64,000 bases of DNA. Origin: Axinella damicornis. Taxonomy: Eukaryota; Porifera; Demospongiae; Axinellida; Axinellidae. The notes below the pieces were generated by a model. That model did no database searches and had not been told where the DNA came from. It saw only the letters and a list, made by a program, of their open reading frames with translations. This document shows positions 55,009-64,000 of the stretch, one piece after another (the stretch's first letter is position 1; each line of letters begins with the position of its first letter). Made by a program: the position numbers and the translations under genes. The DNA is taken from positions 14,506,781 to 14,570,780 of the forward strand of contig OZ007508.1 of assembly GCA_963931865.1 (NCBI GenBank), written 5' to 3'.

Positions 55009-58000
55009 TCACCAGATTACAAACCGAGCAAAGTGGATGACCTCTCTGTAAACGGTTATCACAAGACTAAGGAACAGGATGCACATACCCACGACACAGA
55101 ACACAAAGAATCCACAACTGACTAGCTGTTTCGTTTGATGAAGGTGGTTGTAGTGACATTGACACAGACTGTACAGGAGGTTGAAAACCATAGCAGACAG
55201 TGTTGTGAAAAGAAGCACCATTATAGTCCCGAAGGGTATATGGACGGTCTCCACCCTGACCGTGTAGATGAACACGATGGATGCCAGGTAACTGCACAGA
55301 CACGCACATTTTGCCATTCTGTTCGAAGACGTCCCAAGAAGGACGAGAATGGTGAGTACGTACACCCAGAAGTACCAGTTTGTGAGATCAGCTGCTTCAA
55401 GCGCGTAGATTGGTTTGGGGGTGAACGTTCTTCCAGTGCTGATGGAAAACAGAGTGATTGTGAAGAGGACCAGAGGCATTAGGCAGCAGTAGCGGTCCAT
55501 CACGGCCCACCGTGTCCGAATCTGGTTGTACACTTCAGCTCCTAATTTGCCTCCGATGATTATAGCAAATGTTGCGATTCGGTTCTCATAGGCATAGCAG
55601 TCCATTGTAACTCCTATTAACAGCAAGATGATCAGTATCGAGAATGATTCAAAGAGAACTATAAAATGGAAGTTCACATTGACAATCGGTAGCGTGACAA
55701 TGGTAGAACTGAGAAAGTTGCACACACCACCCTTCATAGTGTTTGCCTCGCAGACAAAGAATGGTCCAAGGTACAGCAAGAGGATGATGAAGAGTGCGGG
55801 ATGGAGTAGCGATATCCACATGGTCTTGATACGACGCTTTATCATCTCCTCTGTCAGTCTGAACATCGCTGGAAGATTGTCTCTCACCTCCATTAGCTCC
55901 TCCTGGGACGTGAAGCAGTTGTGGACCTTCAGTGTCTTCTGTAAGGCTTCCTTTCTTGTGAAACCAGTCGCTGGGATCAGCGGCTTTGAGGCGATTGTGG
56001 GGAGCTGAACAGTGCAGCAGAGAGGCATAATGACCCTGACAAGCATCCTCAGGGCAAACATGAGCAGGCGGTGCACGAGTTCGTTGTAGCGGTTGTCCTG
56101 GTTTCGGAACACCGTATGGAATCCTCCGTTTTCGCACATGGTCATCAGCACTGCTGCTAGCCCTTGATAGAGGAAGAAGATCACGAATATAACTGTCACC
56201 GTCTCCTTCACTCTGTGGTTGTAGTAGCGCATGAATAAGGAGTACGGCATAACTTCAAACAAGCTGTTGCCAAAGTCTCTTAACACATCTTCGTCTTTGG
56301 GTTTGGTAGCTGCAGCAATGTGATTGGTTGAAGGTTCTTGGATTTCAGATGGTTGAGTTGAACTTTCTTCTTTCTCTTGGAAACCATTGTTGTCATGGGC
56401 GTGGCATCTTAGTCTGAGCAGCTGTGAATTGCATGGTGTACTTGTAGATGAGACTGGACAGCTCTCACGTCGCTGGTGTACAACTGGAGATTCACATCTA
56501 GTGGGAGTATTAGCAGATGAAACCGGACAGCTCTCACGTCGCTGCTGAACAACTGGAGATTCACATCTAGTGGGAGTATTGGCAGAGGAGAGTGCAGGAG
56601 GAAGTGAACCTCTGACCTCATCGTGAATAATGTAGGCAGTACTGGAACAAGGGTTGGTATTGGAAGTATGGTTATCTGATGCCTCAAGGGGGAACGTCCG
56701 TGGGGAGTCAGAGTAGTGGTAGACATAGGTATTCGTAACTGGACCATTGTAGGTGACCGACTGCCTGTCAGGCCTACTGGAGGGCTCTTCTGTGCACCGT
56801 AGTTCCTCTGGTTGGTTCAAGTTTGGTTGTGGAGCAGCTGTCAGTTTTCCCTTCGGGACAATGCAGCAGCACTTGCTACAAGTTCTGAAACATTCTGCTG
56901 GATTTCCTGTGCAATTGTGTTCCCGTATTATGTGACCTGTATCAATTCAAAGACAAAATTATAGTGATGGCAATAACTGATGACCTTTCAACATTGCCAT
57001 GTAGGGCATGTTGTATCTAACTTACTTCAGTTGCAATGCCGGTCATGTGATTATCAGCACCAAAGTACACAATAAGCCCATATCAACAAAGTAATGGTTA
57101 TGAAAATAGCTAAACCCATGTCCCCAAAACACATACATTGTACACCACCCACACAACAAAGTGGTGAGTGGAGACGAAATAGCTGCCTTGGATCCCAGTA
57201 AGGGTAAGGCAGAGTAGCATTGGGTACTAAGGCATACTAGTGAAAGTGACGCCAGCACCCATGAATTCTACTTGATCAGAGACTGGAGGATGAACACACT
57301 CGTAGTAGTATTACTACGGAACAGAGTGGGTCTTGTACGGTCGTGGGCGAGCTCCCCCACACCATTCTTGTCTGCAAGTGTTAACTATGTTTCCAATCAC
57401 CTTCAATCTCAAGCTCCAGCATCCAGCGTTTGGAGTCTCTTCTGAATGTTTTAAAACCCTTGAACAATTGTACAAGTGCAAGAATGCACTCGAGCATACA
57501 GTGAAAAAGCGGCCATAGCCGCCCTGTAGCAAGAATAGGCTGGTGTCCACAGCTAGTCACTGTCAGGGGCGGCAGCGGCATAAAAGAAGTGGTACGGCCC
57601 ACTATCGTAGCGCACTGCGGAAGGCGGTGCCCGGAGGCGCTGTACGTGTTGACAGAGGCGCAAAGCGCCGATCTGTCCGCGCAAAGCGCGGAAAATTTAT
57701 TTCGCATGTATTTTTAGCGTTGAGGAAGTGCTCTCGTAGCATCAAAATGGCCGTTTTGGGAAAGAAAAGACCTTGGCTGCTGTGGAGTTTCAATGGTAGG
57801 CCCACAATTAGGACGAGAAACGGATGCCATTATTGCCTAGTCTGCATATATAAGATCAAGCATAGATTATGCGTGACTACACTGCACGTAATATTATAAT
57901 CAGGTCGGCTGGAAAAGTGGTCCGGCCAAAGCCGGACCAGCCGGACCGGCGGCACCGCCTCTGACTGTCTCTGTGCAAGAGAGTTGCAGCTCTTCTACAA

Positions 58001-58330
58001 GCTAGGGGGTATACACGTTTATGTATCTGAGAGATGTGTAGTACTGCAAGCCACAAGAATCTATATAGGTGTTTACACACCACACATCAAAGGGAAACTG
58101 GAACAAAGCTCACCTGTCATTATTTTGTCGAACTCTTGCAGCAGTAACTGGTGCTGTTTCTCCTCTGCATACTCAAACACTCTCCGTATCGTGTGGTGCT
58201 TGCGATTTGGATGCAAGTCTGCCCAGTGGCTCACTAGTTCCTCAGGGGAGGAGGCTGCAACCCCAAGGTAGCGATTCCGGACGGATTTTTCAAATTGGTG
58301 TGAGCGTTTTGAAATATTTATCATAAAATT
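55009..58330 (-). CDS. Multi-pass membrane protein A with Death-like N-terminal segment
   Basis: Two supported exons, 58330-58114 and 56936-55009, joined in phase 1 (ATGACAG|GTGAGC ... GATACAG|GTCACA), giving about 714 residues. The start lies upstream, possibly in the exon at 60299-60139. Exon 1 ends SSPEELVSHWADL..TIRRVFEYAEEKQHQLLLQEFDKI. This fits helices 4-6 of a Death domain, where the family has (S)PTxxLLxxW...Tvg.L...L....r.D....l. The large exon opens with a Cys motif, HNCTGNPAECFRTCSKCC, shared with paralog B. A Ser/Pro linker follows with a 23-residue tandem repeat, then about nine hydrophobic segments. Conserved loops are YENRIA, RTRWAVMDRYC and STGRTFTP. I do not recognise the membrane family. 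The Death call is inference from sequence pattern. Confidence 0.65.
57564..57963. mobile_element. hAT-like non-autonomous element, copy 2, 5-bp duplication
   Basis: Ends are CAGGGGCGGCAGC and GGCACCGCCTCTG, flanked by ACTGT at 57559-57563 and 57964-57968. The internal GCAAAGCGCGGAAAATTTAT is the inverse of a segment in the 34086-34987 element. In the intron of membrane gene A. Confidence 0.6.
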
Positions 58331-60138
58331 CTGCACTGAATTGCGAGTTGACTGGCTTTTGTCCGGTGCAAATCGGTTGCGTAGAAGTCGAGATACGTAA
58401 CTCAGAAGATAAGTCACACACGAAAATATTTCCCACTCCTTTTAAATAGAAAAGTGGTAGGCGTACATTTGCGGTATATTCACGTGGTCTCCATCAAATT
58501 GCAAAGTGTTCATATCTCGAGAACGGCTGCACGGATTTCACTGAAACTTGCACCAAATTGATCGCCATTGAATTTGCAGTTCAGCTGTGGCGATTCTGTA
58601 TCTGTAGAAGATGAGACGCTGCACTCCTGGCAATGAGGTATGTGACCTGATGTGTGTTTATACTTGTGGGATCATGTGGGAAGGGGTAGTGCACCTGGAT
58701 TAGAGCTAACAAGCTCAAACACTCTTGCTGAGGCTGCTCATCTACTTATGAGGCGGTTTTCTTCCCCTCTTTCTAGCCACAGCTACTGAGATCATTCACC
58801 ATTTGTGGCACGTTGTGGAAAGGGAGGGGCTACAAATATTATATGACCATTGTGATTGAGTTTATGCTCCGTAGTCATGAAAAGAGCACACATGGGCACC
58901 CAAAGAAAAGAGTGGATGCTTGTTGAAGTGTTTCCATACCCATACACACCTCAGCAGACAGGAAATGTTTCAACATAGCCGCCAGATTTTGAAGCCGGCA
59001 AGTTGTGGCAGCTCTGAATGGCAGTATGCCACTGTGATGTAGCTATAGTCCAGGTGGCCGAATTAGCTATGACGTTGTGATCTGCTTCTCAAGTGCATTT
59101 CATACCACGGAGATGCACAACACTTGTCTAGTAGTGCACTGTGCTATAGCTATGCAAGACAAGTTCAAGGGTGGGCATTTATTCAAGTGTACTTTGATTC
59201 TATACACAGAATTGGGATTGTAGTCCTTAGGCCTCTACTTAATTACCATGATGCATGCATAAATTGGTTAGCTAGTCATCAATTTGTGACGAACCTGAGG
59301 AATCCTGCCTATCATGAAAGTCACCAGACTCTCTCCACTTGGGTCATGCTGCCTACATATCATCGTTCAAGTTTTGCCGCCGGACAAACCGTATATTTCT
59401 TCCTACAGACGGCAATACTACTATCAAACAGACTGGCTTACTGCATGTTTGGCAGTTCTCATTACTGTACGTTGCTATTCCCTCCACATGCAGGTGTATA
59501 CGTCGCTATTCCCTCCACATGCAGGTGTATACGTTGCTATTCCCCCCACATGCATGGTGCACCAGACACTAAAGTGCAGCATCACTGAAAAACCAAGCAT
59601 TATACTCAAGGGACAAGTCGTCTGTCTTGTGACGAAGACCGTAATTGTGCATACACTTTCAGTTGCATACGTGTAGGTACTAGACATTATTTTGGCATTG
59701 TCTTGATCTCTCCCTCAGCTATCTGTGGTCATTTTGAACACTGTAATAATTACATTCCAGATTTTTTAACTGTAGCTATCGTTCTCGCTGGGTGTCACTG
59801 TTGCCTTCCGGGTTCATAAGGACTGTTTCAAGTACTTTCCGAGTCGCTGATTCCGAATATGGGCGTTGGTAGCACTTTCGAGGTCTGCAACACCATGAAT
59901 TGGAGTTTTTAAGGACGATTTACTCCGTGGTATCCCACGACTTGATCGTTACTTTTGCCAACTCACAGAATCGGATTCTTCAGGCAATGGCGATTCCAGC
60001 GATATGTATTTTACCTAGGTTTCGTTGAGAGAAAGCGTGCGCTTTTGTTTACAGTCGATGCCCTTCAACGTACCACTTCAATAATTCAAATTTGGCCGGA
60101 AAAATTTCGTTTGTTTACGTAACTTCCGGAATCGCTAC
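58331..60138. other. Intron or intergenic stretch, membrane gene A upstream region
   Basis: No gene recognised. Includes a threefold 30-bp repeat (GTTGCTATTCCCTCCACATG, 59470-59555). A missing middle exon of the Death-like domain may lie here. Confidence 0.4.
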
Positions 60139-60299
60139 CCAAGGCTGAAATAGTCAGCAAATCCCCTCCAGTTGGTGGGAAGGTAGTTCATTGCCCCAGG
60201 CTCCAGTGATCTTGTTAGAGCTCTCCTGAAGCAACCTGGTGCCTCACACAGGGGACAGTCCGTGCAGTCCTGGTTCTTTCCAAGCATCCCCTCAGCCAT
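60139..60299 (-). CDS. Probable first exon of membrane gene A (start of Death-like domain)
   Basis: ATG at 60299 reads MAEGMLGKNQDCTDCPLC, then a 35-residue stretch ending LPTNWRGFADYFSLG, with a donor GG|GTAGCG at 60138. NWRGFADYFSLG matches Death-domain helix 2 (DWrgLAekLGl). It lies just downstream (minus sense) of gene B's stop and upstream of the Death-like exon at 58330, so a shared transcript is likely. Its phase 2 end does not join directly to the phase 0 acceptor at 58330. A small intermediate exon or a different acceptor would be needed. Confidence 0.5.
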
Positions 60300-60693
60300 T
60301 ACAGTTTCTGCATCAAATCAATAGGCTTTAATACGCACATAGGTGCATACATTCCTTCTCAAGCTCAGCTCTCAAATTATATTGATGCTTTTTCCGAATC
60401 TCCCCGAAACGTCCCGGACACATTCCACCAGCGTAAGGCAGCGGCGTATATAACACAGCACTCTGTTATACGTAGACACATCTTGCTATCGCGATCGTTT
60501 AATACTTGCCGACATGTGACACGGTTTCCTGGGGGGGAAGCCCTTTGAGGCATTCTTTCTCTCATTTTGCTCAGGTGTTTCGCCCACCAATTGTAATAGA
60601 ATCCATACAAAACATAAGTACCTGTGCGTGACCAGATCAGTGTGTACTGTACAACAGAGATTTGGACTTGGAATAAAAATTACATGCTAGCTG
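60300..60693. other. Short spacer between membrane genes B and A
   Basis: No gene or element recognised. It should contain gene B's 3' untranslated region and gene A's promoter. Confidence 0.4.
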
Positions 60694-62759
60694 CTATATC
60701 CATTCAACAAAATCTGCATAGTACACAACTTCCCTATAAACCATCACGGCAACACAGACTGGCAACAGACAAATACAGAACAAGCAAAAGAACAACAGGT
60801 AATGGCCGATGACACCGGAGGTGGTCTTCTGTGCATAGACACGATAGTAATGTGCCCGGGCTAAAGACACCAGAAGGTTGAAGAGATTCACTGCGAGGCT
60901 AACAAACACGAGGATGAAGATGCTACCGGGAGGGATGTGTATGGTCTCCCTTGAGCTCTGGAGAATGTAAATGAAAATAACGGCTATTCCGTAAGCCATG
61001 AGGCCCGTCCATCTGGCCATCCTGTTCGGAGACGAGCCAAGAAACTTAAGAACGGAGAGAGCTGTGACCCAGAAGTACCAAGTGGCTAGTTCACTTGCTT
61101 TTAGGAGGTTCTGTGGTGGTCTGGGAGTGAACGCTTTCCCAGTGAGTATAGAGAACACAGTGAATAGGGCCATGACTAGGGGCATTACATAACAGTACCG
61201 ATCGAGAATTGCCCACCGATTTCGAATCTCCACCTGCAGTTTCTTAGCATTGCCTCCAATCATAGCTGCAATGGCAGCAATCCTATTCTCATAACTGTAG
61301 CAGTCCTTCACGACGCCCATCAACAGCACCAACACGAATATTGAGACGCACTCAAAGACTACAATCAAGTGGATTCTTAAGCCAAACAATGGGATGATTG
61401 TGGATTCGACAAAGTTGCACACACCACCCTTCATTATTTTCTGTTCAACAACAAAAAAAGCGCCTAGGTAAAACAGCAGGATAGTAAAGAACATGGCGTG
61501 GAGAATGGCCATCCATAGCTGGATGCGACGCTTTATGATTCTCTCAGACATTTCATAAATCTTTGAGTGATTGTTTCGTATCTCCATCACTTCGTCATCT
61601 GAAGAGAATGTCTCGTGCATTTTCATCATCCTTTCAACAGCTGCTTCTTTTGTGAGGCCACTTGTGCGCGGAATCTGAGGTTTGGCTGCAATTTTGGGAA
61701 GCTGGAACACACAGCACAGTGGTGTGACCACTCGACATGAGATCCTTAGAGAGAATATTAGCAAACGGTGTACAACCTCTTTCAACACGCCCTCTTTACG
61801 TTGAAACACAGCATGAAACCCACCGTCTTCGCATATTGTGATAAGGAGAGACCCAAACCCCTGATAGAGCATGAACAGGAGAAAAAATAGTCTCACTAGC
61901 TCTCTGAGCTTGTGGTGGTAGTACTTGTGAAATAGATAGTGAGGCGTAGTGGTAAAAAGGTCTTCCATAAATGTACATAGAGGGTCCTTTTTCTTGTACA
62001 GTCTTGAATCATCTGAAGTTGTTTCAGGATCATCTACGCCTTCGTTCAGTTGCTGTTCAAAGTTAACTCCCGGTTCATCCTTATGTCCTTTTATGGTAGG
62101 TCGTTTTCTGAGGTCGGTCGAAGAGAGGTCCTGGGGAAAGGGAGATCGAGTTTGGATAGATCCTGTAAAAGGAGCAGGACTGGCCACCATAGACGGCTGC
62201 TGCACACTGACATGGTGCTGTATGATGTGTGTTACTGGTGGCGGCGGTTGGGGACTGGAACGGCGTTTTGGAGTGTGGGAGGGGGTGGGGCTGGGAGAGT
62301 GGGAGGGAGATGGATTGGGGGAGTGGGTACCGGGGATAAAGGAGAAGGGGTTAGGGAAGAAGGCAGTGGAGGACAGCGAGGGTGCAGTGGTTGAAGGCTG
62401 GAGGGTTTCAGGAAGTGAAGATCTAGGCACTCCTAAGTTGGCTTGCTGGTCGGGAGTGGAGGACGGTGCCATGAAGATCTGATATACAGGGGCATTGTAG
62501 TAAGTAGGGGATGTGGGAGCAACGAAGGTAGGAGTATTATGGTATACCGGAGCATCAGGAGAACCACGACAGATGGTAGGAAAAGAGTGCCTTCTAGCAT
62601 TCCTGCGAGATCCTTCTCCTCGTACGTCTTCCATAGATCTTGAGTTCGTTCTGTGAAGGGTAGTAGGTCGCTGCGGAGGTTGAGTAGAGCAGCACTTCAG
62701 ACATGCAGTGAAGCAGTCTGCAGGACTTTCAGTGCATTCATGATCCGGAATCAAGTGTT
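60694..62759 (-). CDS. Multi-pass membrane protein B (paralog of A), 5' exons missing
   Basis: One large exon, beginning after an acceptor TTCCTCTCAG at 62760 and encoding 688 residues; the start codon is not in it. It opens with HLIPDHECTESPADCFTACLKCC, the same Cys motif and position as in protein A. A long Pro/Ser/His-rich linker follows, then a membrane region colinear with A: YLFHKYYHHKLRELVRLFF, MKGGVCNFVESTI, SYENRIAAIAAMIGG, RNRWAILDRYC and LTGKAFTPRP, ending VYREVVYYADFVEW. About nine hydrophobic segments. The phase 1 acceptor is the same as in gene A's last exon, so the upstream exons (outside or unrecognised) may also encode a Death-like domain. Function unknown. Confidence 0.7.
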
Positions 62760-64000
62760 CTGAGAGGAAGTAGGTAAAATTATGTCTATAAGTACACTGA
62801 TTTGCTACCTTAACCATAACCTCGTTCCACACTCCTCGTGGCCTGGGAATGAGGCTACCTAATTCGTCTTGTCATCTTAGTTGCAAAGGTACTGATGCTG
62901 TTGAATGGGGTCCTCAGTGTTTCATTAAGAAATTTAATTGCTCAAGGGGTGACAAAATCGTAGCATCACAAAGTAAGGCGGGAGGCTAGGCATGAGTTGT
63001 TGCCTTGCATGCATAATACTTCGGTTTTTTGAAGTGTTGAATGCTGACTTTGTTGCCTGTGGAGGTTATAAATCGTTGCAGCAAAGATTTGTAGGGGGAC
63101 GATTCCCTTTTTGCAACCCTTCTGAGATTTAGTAGTAAAACATAGAGCACATTACCAGCACGGAATGTCTAAATGTAGTACACACGCTTATACCATGCTC
63201 AAGTATGACCATATCCAAGCTGCATGTGGGCATGACCAGCTGCCATATTACCCTGACAAGTGACTTTTGTGACCATGAAGCGGTGGGGAGCCAATTAGGT
63301 GGAAAACCGGCTAAAACAATAGTCAAGTTTATAAATATTAACTGGTATTTTCTAGCTTTCATCTCGAATCACGGAACTTCCTGATTTTAAAGGACTCTGT
63401 GATCATGAAGAGAGTGTTATGAATAGATAGTTGTGGAGATAAGAAAGAGCAGAAAATAACGGTGAAAAAAACGCACTGAGGTGTATTAGGTACACAGACA
63501 GCTGTTTTATGCTACTGCTTGTTGTTTACTACGGGGTCTCATGCAGCCTCCAAATCGTCTATTTTTGTTCACAGACAGATGGACAGAACCAACTGCTTAA
63601 CTACACCTAGCGCATATGCGCATGGGGTAAAAAAATTGTAAAACCTCATAGCCCTCAGGAGAGGCATATTAACTACACTGTGGTGTTTACTGACTCAACG
63701 GGTATATATAGTAATTGCTACCAAAGTTGCAGAGTTCGAGCATTAGAATGTTCCAGTACAGCAAAAGGCCATGGCAGTTAATTACGCACAATAATTGGAG
63801 TGAGGAGTGAACCGTATTTACAAGTAGGATTCCACCGATGCTGGTACCATATAGCGGGAAATTTTCGAGGGTATAATTTTTTTGCGAATCTTCCGTTCTG
63901 ACGAAATTTTCGCGATTTTTAATTTCGTGACAAAGGGTCACCATCTATGACCACACCCCCTACTACAATCACGTGTACTACTCGGAGAACTCAGCGTGCA
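62760..64000. other. Right edge, no gene recognised
   Basis: A degenerate MULE-like foldback lies at 62818-62860 (CCTCGTTCCACACTCC ... TGGCCTGGGAATGAGGCTA). Otherwise AT-rich sequence without a convincing frame. Upstream exons of membrane gene B are expected on this side. Confidence 0.45.

Noticed and set aside
1..64000. CRISPR arrays, operons or bacterial-type systems
   Set aside because: The tandem arrays lack unique spacers and all genes show eukaryotic splicing; no prokaryotic features were seen.

Overview
The window is eukaryotic and animal. Genes are split by introns with GT..AG junctions, and the proteins are metazoan: caspases with tandem death-effector domains (DEDs), a golgin-97-type GRIP protein, WDR31 and PIG-C. 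Multiple DED-caspases, short introns, few vertebrate-like features and dense short inverted-repeat elements suggest an early-branching or other invertebrate animal. A sponge is my best guess, with low confidence because no species-diagnostic sequence was found.

Layout. 0.1-1.7 kb (+): a protein with three DEDs and a coiled coil but no caspase domain. 1.7-6.2 kb: repeats and a lone cullin-like exon. 6.2-12.3 kb (-): PIG-C, split over at least seven exons. 12.4-15.6 kb (+): a DED-DED-coiled coil-caspase, starting only 69 bp from PIG-C. 16.6-20.5 kb (-): a second caspase of the same architecture, convergent with the first. 20.8-31.7 kb (+): WDR31 in ten exons, with introns full of transposon remnants. 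31.8-36.1 kb: a broken copy of the next gene plus nested mobile elements. 36.1-40.0 kb (+): a thioredoxin-fold/coiled-coil protein. 40.8-43.7 kb (-): two tandem intronless threonine aldolases. 44.0-54.8 kb (+): golgin-97 in seventeen exons, with very large minisatellites in its introns. 55.0-62.8 kb (-): two paralogous multi-pass membrane proteins, at least one with a Death-like domain in its N-terminal exons. 62.8-64 kb: nothing recognised.

How the genes relate. The DED genes form a cluster: two proteins have what an initiator caspase needs, and one could only act as an adaptor or decoy. The Death-like membrane family lies 35-40 kb away and may also be death-fold signalling, but this is inference. 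The other genes are housekeeping (GPI anchor synthesis, trans-Golgi tethering, amino-acid metabolism, a WD40 protein). Three pairs are head-to-head with 69, 305 and 265 bp between start codons, so shared promoters are likely.

Non-coding content is dominated by a family of short inverted-repeat elements ending in TAGCCTCG(T/G)nCCCAGGC. Several copies are flanked by perfect 9-bp target duplications, as expected of Mutator-like (MULE) elements. There are also TTAA-flanked piggyBac-like, TA-flanked pogo/Tc1-like and hAT-like non-autonomous elements, and a tRNA-derived SINE. Exon joins were worked out by hand from splice signals, reading phase and remembered family sequences. No transcript or database evidence was available.
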